Assembly: GCA_963827855.1 (NCBI GenBank)
Contig: CAWHBY010000002.1
Coordinates: forward strand, 2,170,001-2,234,000
DNA length: 64,000 nucleotides
Source: DTPU01 sp963827855
GTDB lineage: Bacteria > Planctomycetota > Phycisphaerae > Sedimentisphaerales > Anaerobacaceae
Direction: 5' to 3'
Shown: positions 34,411-41,843 of the stretch, piece after piece
How positions within the stretch are numbered: the first letter of the stretch is position 1
Layout of the letters: every line of letters begins with the position of its first letter
Notes under the pieces: model-generated
Seen by the model: only the letters and a program-made list of their open reading frames with translations
Told to the model about the DNA's origin: nothing
Databases searched by the model: none
Program-made: the position numbers and the translations under genes

Positions 34411-34858
34411 TCGCCGCTAACCCCGCCAACTCCGCGAACGGCTGTCGCCGCCTGTGGTAGGTGTGACTTAGCCGTGGCATCGCCGTACGCGACGCTCCGC
34501 GTCTACCGGTACGCTGCCGCGTACCGGGCGAGCTGCGCAGGTCTCCGCTTGGTCAAGCGAGCTTGCCCCGCGGAGCCCTGCTTGCTCGCATGCGTACGGC
34601 TCAATTCCCTGGCTGGGGTCCAAACAGGCCTCTTTCTTGATGGGAGGATGGCCCGCCCACATACCAAGCCGCATGATCAAGGCCGAGGAAGGTGACGCGT
34701 TCCAGGCTCGCCTGGATAAGCGTCCTCTTCCGAAGGACGCCCTCGGCGACATAGTCGCCGAGGCACGGCAAAGCCGTGGATCAGGCGGCGAAGCCTCGAG
34801 CACGGAACCCGCTCCGACCCCGCGTGAGCGTTCGCGGAGTTAGCGGGGTTCGCGGCAA
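34411..34858 (+). mobile_element. structured long-TIR element, copy A (448 bp)
   Basis: The ends form about 30-base inverted repeats: TCGCCGCTAACCCCGCCAAC at 34411 and, at the right, AGTTAGCGGGGTTCGCGGCA to 34857. Inside are an outer helix GCCGTACGC (34492-34500) with GCGTACGGC (34592-34600) and hairpins CCGGTACGC/GCGTACCGG (34506-34527), TCCAGGC/GCCTGGA (34701-34716), GCGTCCT/AGGACGC, CCTCGGCGAC/GTCGCCGAGG (34741-34763) and CACGGC/GCCGTG. No conserved protein or transposase is encoded. Confidence 0.82.
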
Positions 34859-35039
34859 TCCATCCTAATCCTGATACCTCGGTCTTCTCGCCGGCAAAGC
34901 CAAGCAGCCGCCGATTCATGTGGCGAGGTTGATGACCTCTGTAACAATTCGAGGTCTCGGCCGTCTAACCAGGATGGATGTGGCCAGAAGGTCGCATCCA
35001 GAAGGTAGTGTCCCTATCCAGGCATGAAAGGATCTGTCT

Positions 35040-35777
35040 ATGAACCAGACACATCGGCATTGTGTGGTGAGCGGCGTCTTGGCGTTAATCGCCCTATCCA
35101 TCTCGGGTTGTGTCATCATCTCCAGCTCAGGTTGCGTCGACGACGGAGGGGACCGGGCGAAATATGAGCGAACGGTGGACCTCTCCAGGCCCGCGTCGGC
35201 TGAGACGCAGGTCGAGGTCGTCAACGACGACGGCGCAGTCGTGGTGCAAGGCCAGGAGACCTCCACCTATACCCTGGCTGCCACGATCACGGCCCACGCG
35301 ACCACCGCAGAGAGGGCCCAGCAATACGCAGAGCAGACCCGCGTCGACCTGGCCTCAGAGTCCGGCACGATCAAGGTGGTCATCGATCGGCCCAAGAACC
35401 TCCACAACGAATGGGTCAACGTGGACGTCCGCCTCTCCGTTCCAAAGAAGATCGACGCCAACCTGCGGACCAGTGACGGTCGCATCGAGATCCAGGATCT
35501 CATCGGGACCCTCAAGGCCCATACCAGTGATGGGTCCATTACGGTCAGGCAAGCCCAAGGCCCCATCGACGTCCAGACCTCGGACGGCCAGATCGAGCTG
35601 GTCTGCCCGCCCCAGGTCTCAGCCACCCTCGACGCCTCGGTCGGCGACGGCCACATCAGCACAGACCTCCCCGTCACCATCCAGGGGAAGATCGGCAAGA
35701 CCCTCAAAGGCCAGATCGGCAAGGCCGAAGGCCGGATTACCCTGAGAGCCGGGGATGGGTCGATAGGGATCAGATAG
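35040..35777 (+). CDS. lipoprotein with DUF4097-like beta-helix repeats
   Basis: A 245-residue lipoprotein with a signal peptide and lipobox near residue 24 (SISGCV). From about residue 50 the protein has repeating short beta units (ASAETQVEVVNDDGAVVVQG, ANLRTSDGRIEIQDL, AHTSDGSITVRQ, VQTSDGQIELVC, ASVGDGHIST) with the xTSDGxI pattern of the DUF4097 adhesin-like fold. It is probably anchored in the envelope; function unknown. A 60-bp piece of a paralogue (GHISTGLPITVEGKIGK) lies at 36311, so the family has been duplicated and lost here. Confidence 0.82.
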   Translation: MNQTHRHCVVSGVLALIALSISGCVIISSSGCVDDGGDRAKYERTVDLSRPASAETQVEVVNDDGAVVVQGQETSTYTLAATITAHATTAERAQQYAEQTRVDLASESGTIKVVIDRPKNLHNEWVNVDVRLSVPKKIDANLRTSDGRIEIQDLIGTLKAHTSDGSITVRQAQGPIDVQTSDGQIELVCPPQVSATLDASVGDGHISTDLPVTIQGKIGKTLKGQIGKAEGRITLRAGDGSIGIR

Positions 35778-35848
35778 GCGGGAGCCGATTGAACGACCAG
35801 CTTGGCCCGTGCAGTACTATGCCGACTTCCGATGGGGCCTGATGTTCC

Positions 35849-36034
35849 TTAGGACCCGTCAGGAAACAAGTGATGCATTTGCCGCTCAGACTTGGGTCAG
35901 ATTGGGACGCGATCGATTGAGCGAAACCGGAGGCGTAGTCCTGCTACGGTGAGGATTTCGCGATTGAGGAGCGGCCCAAGATGGCTCGAAGATGAGATGG
36001 GAAATCGGTCAGTTATTTCCTGACGGGTCCTTAG
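35849..36034. mobile_element. MITE-like element with TAAGGACCCGTCAGG ends (186 bp)
   Basis: TTAGGACCCGTCAGGAAA (35849-35866) faces TTTCCTGACGGGTCCTTA (36016-36033): 17 of 18 bases match. The interior has a further imperfect hairpin (CGAAACC...GCGTAG...CTACGG...GGATTTCG). There is no coding capacity. It replaces the 3' end of higA, adding about 45 foreign codons. Confidence 0.72.
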
Positions 36035-36307
36035 TGCCTTCATCTCTGTCTGACCCACGCAGCACAGGTCCCACCGCAACTGCAGATTCATCCAGAAGTC
36101 AGCAGATACGCCAAAGAACCTGGCCAGGCGCAAGGCCGTGCTTGGGGTTATACCCCTCCGGCGGTTCACGATCTCGTTGATTCGCTGGTACGGGACGCGG
36201 ATGGCCTGTGCCAACTGGCGCTGCGTGATCCCCATCGGAGCCAGGAACTCCTCCAGTAGCATCTCACCAGGGTGCGTCGGTGCGCGGTGTGTGGGTATAC
36301 GGATCAT
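35897..36307 (-). CDS. higA: HigA-type antitoxin, orphan, with element-derived C-terminus
   Basis: A 136-residue protein whose first 90 residues are a HigA/VapI-family Xre helix-turn-helix antitoxin: THPGEMLLEEFLAPMGITQ, LAQAIRVPYQRINEIVNRRR, TALRLARFFGVSADFWMNLQ. Residues from about 91 (LRTRQEITDRFP) are encoded by the inserted MITE-like element, so the natural C-terminus is lost. ATG 36307 starts the conserved part. A higB toxin should precede it on the same strand, but that space holds only a pseudogene fragment and a repeat. It may be a dead remnant or a free regulator. Confidence 0.8.
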   Translation of the reverse strand: MIRIPTHRAPTHPGEMLLEEFLAPMGITQRQLAQAIRVPYQRINEIVNRRRGITPSTALRLARFFGVSADFWMNLQLRWDLCCVGQTEMKALRTRQEITDRFPISSSSHLGPLLNREILTVAGLRLRFRSIDRVPI

Positions 36308-36310
36308 GAT

Positions 36311-36372
36311 GGGCACATCAGCACCGGATTGCCCATCACCGTTGAAGGCAAGATCGGCAAGGACCAAGTACG
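36311..36372 (+). pseudogene. fragment of a DUF4097-like lipoprotein paralogue
   Basis: GHISTGLPITVEGKIGKD matches GHISTDLPVTIQGKIGKT near the end of the lipoprotein at 35040-35777, at both protein and DNA level. It has no start and is cut on both sides by higA and a repeat. Confidence 0.65.
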
Positions 36373-36394
36373 GCCTGCCTCAGAGAGACGTGGC

Positions 36395-36616
36395 TTCTCT
36401 GTCATCCGCCGCAGGCGGACAGACTGAGCCGTACGCATGCGAGCGAGCTGCTCTACGCGGGGCAAGCTCGCTTGCCCAAGCGGAGAGCAGCGAAGATCGC
36501 CCGGAAGGCAAGGCCTTCCGGTAGACGCGAAGCGTCGCGTACGGCGATGCCACGGCTGGGTCCAATCTGCCGAAGCGGCGACGGCCGTTCGCGGAGTTCG
36601 CGGGGTTAGCGGCCAA
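36395..36616 (-). mobile_element. structured long-TIR element, copy B (truncated, about 220 bp)
   Basis: On the minus strand it begins GGCCGCTAACCCCGCGAACT at 36614 and keeps the first half: GCCGTACGC...GCGTACGGC outer helix, CCGGAAGGC/GCCTTCCGG hairpin (36501-36521), GGGCAAG/CTTGCCC and GCTGCTCT/AGAGCAGC arms. The second half and distal inverted repeat are missing. Confidence 0.78.
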
Positions 36617-36675
36617 AATCTCCTTCAGTTTCCCTGGCCAACGCGACCACAGGCCAGAGCCACGAGAAAGGGGTC

Positions 36676-36961
36676 TGGGTGGATACACGGGATTCAGCCG
36701 ATGCATCAACCACAACACGCACGAGACCACCTACAGCTCGACCGGGCTTGTGTTCAGGATCCTGCGGGAACACTATGGAACGATCCCTGTTTCGCTGACC
36801 GGGCACGGGCCTGGCAGATGGTCCTTCCAGACTACAACGCCGCGAACGTACCGGGTCAGAAACCGGTCGTGGATATCGTGGAGGTGACGGTCAAGGGCGC
36901 CCCGAGCAGCCTGAACGTGCCGCCCATCAGCGTCAGCGTATATGCGTTCGCAGTGAGGTAG
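36676..36961 (+). pseudogene. decayed protein-coding remnant, frameshifted
   Basis: One frame reads YTGFSRCINHNTHETTYS and GLVFRILREHYGTIPVSL, then the neighbouring frame reads PGQKPVVDIVEVTVKG and ends VSVYAFAVR-stop. Together they look like the last 90 residues of a beta-rich protein joined by one frameshift. No start, no family recognised. Confidence 0.4.
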
Positions 36962-37277
36962 TCCGTTGCCTCACGAACCCGATTCCTAAGGAGGCAAGGT
37001 TGGCCTGCCTCTCGCCATCCTTGTAGGGCGTCTCTGCGAGACGCCGAATCGAGGACGATGAGCGGGGCTCGCCGGGCCTGTTAAACAGACCCCTCGGCTT
37101 CGTTCGGGACGACCCGCCTCTGGCGGGCATTCTGAGTTCTTCCCCCGGCCGTAATGTCATGTGGACAGGGTCTGGACACTGGAAGCGGCCGAGGTAAGAT
37201 AGGGGGCAATGGGGTGGACTGGTCCTGTCCAAGGCTGAGGCCCTGGACCCGCCCCTCTGAACTTCCTTGGAAAGGAA
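36962..37277. other. intergenic region with short hairpins
   Basis: Contains GGCGTCT/AGACGCC (37027-37045) and a degenerate CCCTCGGCTTCGTTCGGGAC hairpin near 37098. No gene or clear promoter is seen except a weak TAAGAT near 37195 ahead of the tail-tube-like gene. Confidence 0.4.
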
Positions 37278-37286
37278 ATGGTCACT

Positions 37287-38336
37287 ATGCACCACACTCG
37301 TCCCATGGTCCTGACATTGGTAGGAATGACGGCGTTCATGTCTTGTGCGGCGTTGGCAGGCGAGGCCAGCCGAACCTATGTGTCCGGCAACTTCTTCCTG
37401 ACGCTCGAGGGGGCCAGTTGTGGGTTCGTCAAGAGCGTCGACGGCGGCGCGATCTCGGCCGAGATCATCAGCGAACCCATCGGACCGGCCGGCTTTGCCA
37501 AGAAGCATGTCGGCCAACCCAAGTACGAGGAGTTCACGCTGCAGGTGGGCTTCAGCATGGCCAGCCCCGTGTACGACTGGATCCAGAAATCCTGGACGTT
37601 GAAGGTCAATCCCGTCACGGGCAGCGTCGTCGCGCTGGATACTCAGCTCGCAGCCAAATCCGAGCGGCAGTTCAGCCATGCCCTGATCACGGAGACCACG
37701 ATCCCGGCCATGGACGGTTCGAGCAAGGAGCCGGCCTACATGACCATCAAGTTCGCACCGGAATCGACTCGCACGGTGGAGCCTGCCAACTCCAAGGTAC
37801 CGGGCGGGTTGGGGAAGAATGAACAGAAGGTATTCCTGCCAGCCAACTTCACGCTCGAGATCGAGGGCCTGGACTGCTCCAAGGTCAACAAGATCGACTC
37901 CTTTACCGTCAAACAGACGGTCGTCACAGCCGCGATCGGCGAGGCCCGCGACTCTGCCAAGAGCCCGGCGCGGATCGAGTTCCCCAACCTCAAGATCCAT
38001 CTTGCAGAGGTCACGGCCAAGACCTGGACCGACTGGCATCGGACCTTCGTGATCGAAGGCCGCAATGATGAGAAGCAGGAGAAGAGCGGGACCCTTACGC
38101 TCCTGGGGACTGACGCCGAGAAGACCGTGGTCGCGAAGATCAAGTTCTACAACATGGGGATCTGCAGTTTGAAGCCCGAGAAGGCTGAGGCCAACGCAGA
38201 CCAAGTCCGCAGGGTCGAGGCCGAGCTGTATGTAGAGAGGATGGAGTTCGTGCCACGTTCACTAGGCATGGCGAACCAGAGCGTTGCTCCGGCGACCGTT
38301 CCCGCGGCCACGACAGCCCCGAGGATCAGCGGGTAG
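37287..38336 (+). CDS. exported tandem tail-tube-fold protein (T4 gp19/Hcp-like)
   Basis: A 349-residue protein with an N-terminal signal peptide (MVLTLVGMTAFMSCAALAGE). Two similar halves follow. Half 1 (about 30-150): SGNFFLTLEGASCGFVKSVD, GQPKYEEFTLQVGFSMASPV, YDWIQKSW. Half 2 (about 180-325): LPANFTLEIEGLDCSKVNKI, FPNLKIHLAEVTAKTWTDWH, FYNMGICSLKPEKA, VERMEFV. The order F-x-x-x-x-E-G, K-Y-x-x-F/L, W and a final strand is that of phage T4 gp19-type tail-tube proteins and contractile-injection tubes. A secretion signal on such a fold is unusual. GGAAAGGAA precedes; ATG 37278 is an alternative start. The fold call is by eye. Confidence 0.6.
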   Translation: MHHTRPMVLTLVGMTAFMSCAALAGEASRTYVSGNFFLTLEGASCGFVKSVDGGAISAEIISEPIGPAGFAKKHVGQPKYEEFTLQVGFSMASPVYDWIQKSWTLKVNPVTGSVVALDTQLAAKSERQFSHALITETTIPAMDGSSKEPAYMTIKFAPESTRTVEPANSKVPGGLGKNEQKVFLPANFTLEIEGLDCSKVNKIDSFTVKQTVVTAAIGEARDSAKSPARIEFPNLKIHLAEVTAKTWTDWHRTFVIEGRNDEKQEKSGTLTLLGTDAEKTVVAKIKFYNMGICSLKPEKAEANADQVRRVEAELYVERMEFVPRSLGMANQSVAPATVPAATTAPRISG

Positions 38337-38518
38337 TCCGACCCCTGGCTCCCCGTTCTGACAAAGGCCTCCAACAAGACGTGCTGCTCAGACAGATCTG
38401 CCCCGCTGGGTCAGGTCTGTCTTCTTTCTTCAGGCTTCCGACTCTCCAATTCTGGTCTCCGACCCCCGGCACCTTCCTGCTGATCCCTGATCCCCGATCC
38501 CTATCCCTGCCCCCCCTC

Positions 38519-38547
38519 TTGTTGACCTCTGCTGCATGCTCTATAAT
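38519..38547 (+). promoter_or_regulatory. ruvA promoter
   Basis: TTGTTG (38519-38524), 17 bases, perfect TATAAT (38542-38547). Only 9 bases separate the -10 from the ATG at 38557, so the message is probably leaderless. Confidence 0.6.
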
Positions 38548-38556
38548 GCCCCCGTC

Positions 38557-39192
38557 ATGATCGCACGCATCAAGGGAAAACTGATTAGCCTTGAAGAAGG
38601 CTCCGGCCTGATCGAGGTCGGGCCTATCTGCTATCAGGTGATGCTGCCGGGCTATGGCGTGGCAGCGATGTCCGGCCAGGTCGGAGCTGAAGTCGTGCTG
38701 TGCACGCTGCAGTACTATGAAGGCAGCCTGGGCGGCGGCAATCTCATCCCGCGGCTGGTCGGCTTTCTGAACGACTCGGAGCGAGAGTTCTTTGCCGTCT
38801 TCACGACCGTCAAGGGCGTGGGTATCAAGAAGGGGCTCAAGGCCCTGAGTATGCCGATCGCTGACGTGGCTGCAGCCATCGAGGATGGCGACGAGAAGCG
38901 GTTGATGATGCTCCAGGGGATCGGCAAGCGGATGGCCCAGCAGATCGTGGCTGAGCTCAAGGGCAAGGTGACCGGCTTTGCAGCAGCCGCAGCCACAGCC
39001 AGGACTGCGGCGGCAGCCGGCCAGTTTGCGCCGTACCAGGCAGAGGCCCTGGAGATCCTGATCGCCTGGGGCGAGAAGCGGAACGAGGCCATGGAGCTGG
39101 TCGATCTGGCCTGCCGCAAGCACCCACAGATCAAGACCGCCGAGGAGCTCGTGCCGTTGGTGTATCGAGTAAAACAGGGAATAGAAGTGTGA
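38557..39192 (+). CDS. ruvA: Holliday junction branch migration protein RuvA
   Basis: A 211-residue RuvA: N-terminal OB fold (MIARIKGKLISLEEGSGLIEVGPICYQVML), helix-hairpin-helix pairs (FFAVFTTVKGVGIKKGLKAL and LMMLQGIGKRMAQQIVAELKGK) that grip the junction DNA, an Ala-rich linker and a C-terminal domain III (EALEILIAWGEKRNEAMELV) that contacts RuvB. It is followed by ruvB after a heptamer array. The start at 38557 is dictated by the OB fold; the TATAAT 9 bases before it implies a leaderless transcript. Confidence 0.95.
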   Translation: MIARIKGKLISLEEGSGLIEVGPICYQVMLPGYGVAAMSGQVGAEVVLCTLQYYEGSLGGGNLIPRLVGFLNDSEREFFAVFTTVKGVGIKKGLKALSMPIADVAAAIEDGDEKRLMMLQGIGKRMAQQIVAELKGKVTGFAAAAATARTAAAAGQFAPYQAEALEILIAWGEKRNEAMELVDLACRKHPQIKTAEELVPLVYRVKQGIEV

Positions 39193-39202
39193 TTGAAAGT
39201 AG

Positions 39203-39293
39203 ACAGGAGACAGCAGACAGTAGACAGGAGCCAAGAGGTGGTCTCCTGAACATATCCTCTACTGACTCCTGTCTCCTGACTCCTGACTCCTAG
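39203..39293. repeat. inverted heptamer arrays (AGACAGG / CTGACTC type)
   Basis: AGACAGG, AGACAGC, AGACAGT, AGACAGG on the left face CTGACTCCTGTCTCCTGACTCCTGACTCCT-type units on the right, across about 28 bases. It fills the ruvA-ruvB gap. Confidence 0.8.
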
Positions 39294-39296
39294 AAG

Positions 39297-40358
39297 ATGT
39301 CTATCGGTCGAATCATCTCAGGTCAGCCCCTCAACGACCAGGAAGAGTCGTTCAATGTCTCCCTGCGCCCCAAACGGCTCGACGAATGCGTAGGCCAGCA
39401 GAACCTGAGGGAGAAGCTCACCATCGCCATCTCCGCGGCCAAGAAGCGAAAGGAGCCGCTGGAGCACATCCTCTTCTATGGCCCGCCCGGCCTGGGCAAG
39501 ACCACCCTGGCGAACGTGGTGGCCAATGAAATGGGCGCGAACCTCCGGGCCTCTTCGGGCCCTGCCCTGGTCAAGGCCGGCGACGTCATGGGCCTGCTGA
39601 CCAACCTCAACACAGGCGACATCCTGTTCATCGATGAGATCCACAGACTCAGCACCCCGGTCGAGGAGTTCATCTACCCGGCCATGGAGGACTTCAAGGT
39701 GGACTTCACGGTGGATAGCGGCATGCACGCCAAGACGATCAACTTCCCGCTCAAGCGGTTCACCCTGGTGGGCGCCACCACCCGTGCAGGCCTGCTGAGC
39801 GCACCCTTGCGTAGCCGCTTCGGCATGCTCTACCACGTGGAGTTCTACACGGCTGGCGAGCTGACCGAGATCCTGCTCCGCTCAGCCCGGCTGCTGGACC
39901 TGCGGTGCGACAAAGGGACCCTGGAGCTCATCGCCGCCCGGTCGCGCGGCACGCCGCGAATCGCGAACCGCCTGCTCAAGAGGGTCCGCGATTATGCCCA
40001 GGTCAAGGGCGCAGGGCACCTGAGCAGCTCGATCGTGGATAGCGCCCTGAAGATGGAGCAGATCGACGAGCTCGGGCTCGATGAGCTCGACCGCGCGTTC
40101 CTGCGGGCCCTCGTGAACGTCTATGACGGCGGTCCCGCGGGAATCGAGGCCCTGGCAGCCACGCTCGGCGAAGAGCGGGACACCCTTGAAGACGTGGTCG
40201 AGCCTTACCTGCTCCAGATCGGCTTTGTCCGCCGCACCAAGCGCGGCCGCGAGATCACCATCCAGGCCAGAGAGCACCTGGGCCTGGGTCCTGCAAAGGC
40301 TCCCAAGGAGCCGCCGCCAGCCAGCCAAGGCGATCTCTTCGACCTCGATCAATCGTGA
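39297..40358 (+). CDS. ruvB: Holliday junction branch migration helicase RuvB
   Basis: A 353-residue AAA+ ATPase driving branch migration with RuvA. SLRPKRLDECVGQQ starts the domain; Walker A is GPPGLGKTTLA (about 62-72), Walker B DILFIDEIHRL, sensor 1 LVGATTRAGLLS, the arginine finger in APLRSRFGM, sensor 2 GTPRIANRLLKRVRDYA, and a C-terminal winged helix (EPYLLQIGFVRRTKRGREIT). The end (LFDLDQS) is acidic. It is cotranscribed with ruvA. Its 3' side is followed by copy C of the structured element. Confidence 0.97.
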   Translation: MSIGRIISGQPLNDQEESFNVSLRPKRLDECVGQQNLREKLTIAISAAKKRKEPLEHILFYGPPGLGKTTLANVVANEMGANLRASSGPALVKAGDVMGLLTNLNTGDILFIDEIHRLSTPVEEFIYPAMEDFKVDFTVDSGMHAKTINFPLKRFTLVGATTRAGLLSAPLRSRFGMLYHVEFYTAGELTEILLRSARLLDLRCDKGTLELIAARSRGTPRIANRLLKRVRDYAQVKGAGHLSSSIVDSALKMEQIDELGLDELDRAFLRALVNVYDGGPAGIEALAATLGEERDTLEDVVEPYLLQIGFVRRTKRGREITIQAREHLGLGPAKAPKEPPPASQGDLFDLDQS

Positions 40359-40434
40359 TTTCCGTGGGCCTTCCCGCATTAGAGCAGCTCTCCCAGCCAT
40401 CTGCGAGACTGTCACCGAAGAACCGAAAGAGTTG

Positions 40435-40866
40435 TCTTGCCGCGAATGACGCCAATGAACGCGAATGGCTGTCGCCGCCTCGGTAGGTCGGTCTCCGTCC
40501 TGGCATCGCCGTACGCGACGCTTCGCGTCTACCGGTACGCCGTGGCGTACCGGGCGAGCTTCGCAGGTCTCCGCTTGAGCAAGCCAGCTTGCTCCGCGAA
40601 GCCCCGCTCGCTCACAAGCGTACGGCTTGGGCTGCATGACAGAGTCCCGTGAGGCCCGTTTTCTCGAGAAGCGATGTACCGCCTACAGCCCAAGCAGCCA
40701 GATCGAGGCCGAGCAGCGGGATGCGGTCCAAGCTTCTTGGACAAGCGGCCCGTTGCGGAGGCCGCCCTTGGGCCGGAGGCCCAAGGCACGGCGAAGCCGT
40801 GGATCAGGCGGCGGAGCTACGAATCCGCGGCAGCATTCGCGTTCATTGGCGTTATTCGCGGCAAGA
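40435..40866 (+). mobile_element. structured long-TIR element, copy C (432 bp)
   Basis: TTGCCGCGAATGACGCCAAT at 40437 and TTGGCGTTATTCGCGGCAA ending 40864 are the outer parts of 34-base inverted repeats with one or two mismatches. Hairpins match copy A in position but differ in sequence: CCGGTACGC/GCGTACCGG (40532-40553), GAGCAAG/CTTGCTC (40577-40594), GTCCAAG/CTTGGAC (40726-40742), GCGGCC/GGCCGC and CCTTGGGCC/GGCCCAAGG (40766-40786). Confidence 0.85.
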
Positions 40867-40938
40867 AAATCCTCTCCTGATCGACGTGCCCCGCGCACTG
40901 CTGCTGGAAAACGGCGAGTGGCGCCGAGGGAGCGAGAG

Positions 40939-41700
40939 CTATGGCTCAGAAGGCTGGGGAGGCGGGCGAAGAGCGAGGACGTAGTCTGCGGTCTTGGGGC
41001 GGCGGTGAAGGAGGTTCGTGAAGTGGGTGATGAGCAGCCTCTCCAGGGCATCGAGGTCCTCATGGCCTGCCTCCTGCTGGTGGTCCATCGTCAGCAGTAC
41101 CCGGCTTGCAGGGCCGGACACGGACACGCGGTCAGCAGCATATGCCCCTTCACAGTCGCGGCAGATCAGGCCGTTGGCCAGGCTGCTGAAGTAGATCTCC
41201 GGCCATTTCGGCGTAAAGGGCGTCTGGCAGTTGGCACACTGGTCAACTACCGGCTGTAACCCGATCTCTCTGAGTAGGGCCCACTGGAACCTGATCAGGC
41301 TGGCCAGGACCTCCTGGCTCGCAAGGACCTCTTGAAGGAACTGAAGGAACTCCTGGTAGAGCCCCGGATGCGGGTCGCGGTCGCCTGTGAGCTTGTCCAA
41401 CAGCTCAGTCGCCAACAAGGCACTGTGGTAGGCGGCCAAGCTAGCGGAGATGCCTCGTACGATATCGAATCTCGGCTGGAACTCGGTCAGGGTCGCCAGC
41501 TTGGCGTTGGGCTTGTCCACCAAGACAAGGTCGCCGTAGCTGAGTAGCTCGATCCTGCCGCCGAACGGAGACTTGGGTCTCTTGGAGCCCTTGGCCATGG
41601 TCCCCACCTTGCCATGCTCTGCAGTCATGAAGGTCACGACCTGCGAGGTCTCCGAATAGTCGACTGCGCGAATGCAGATACCCCGGTCTTTGATGAACAT
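40939..41700 (-). CDS. recO: DNA repair protein RecO
   Basis: A 253-residue RecO that anneals DNA and loads RecA with RecR. The N-terminal OB fold reads DRGICIRAVDYSETSQVVTFMTAEHGKVGTMAKGSKRPKS; a helical middle follows, then a zinc site with CANCQTPF and CRDCEG near 155-193. The C-terminal helix (LERLLITHFTNLLHRRPKTADYVLAL) is typical. It is the last gene of the cdsA-phoH-ybeY-recO run and faces ruvB across repeat C. Confidence 0.93.
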   Translation of the reverse strand: MFIKDRGICIRAVDYSETSQVVTFMTAEHGKVGTMAKGSKRPKSPFGGRIELLSYGDLVLVDKPNAKLATLTEFQPRFDIVRGISASLAAYHSALLATELLDKLTGDRDPHPGLYQEFLQFLQEVLASQEVLASLIRFQWALLREIGLQPVVDQCANCQTPFTPKWPEIYFSSLANGLICRDCEGAYAADRVSVSGPASRVLLTMDHQQEAGHEDLDALERLLITHFTNLLHRRPKTADYVLALRPPPQPSEP

Positions 41701-41718
41701 GGCAGGCGCCTAACGGCC

Positions 41719-41843
41719 AGAACTCAGAACCCAGAACTCAGAACCCAGAATAAGGGACACGCAGGTATCCTCCCTGAGGCAATTCGTTGTTCTTCACTTC
41801 TGCCTTCTGTCTCCTGACTCCTGTCTCCTGACTCCTGGCTCGT
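41719..41843. repeat. heptamer arrays (AGAACTC and GACTCCT types)
   Basis: AGAACTC, AGAACCC, AGAACTC, AGAACCC, AGAATAA (41719-41753), then after about 55 bases GTCTCCT, GACTCCT, GTCTCCT, GACTCCT, GGCTCGT (41809-41843). The second array encodes the last 15 residues of ybeY. Confidence 0.75.

Noticed and set aside
34411..34858. Integron attC site or group II intron for the structured element
   Set aside because: No conserved attC core (RYYYAAC/GTTRRRY), no integrase, no domain V hairpin of a group II intron, and the long inverted ends fit neither.
36308..36960. higB toxin gene upstream of higA
   Set aside because: Six-frame reading shows only the DUF4097-like fragment, repeat B and an unrelated remnant; no RelE/HigB-like sequence.
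34375..40652. Recurring short frames with an ASPYATLRVYR-type translation in the structured repeats
   Set aside because: They appear only because the hairpin DNA lacks stops in that frame. Differences between copies preserve base pairing rather than amino acids, so a protein is not supported.
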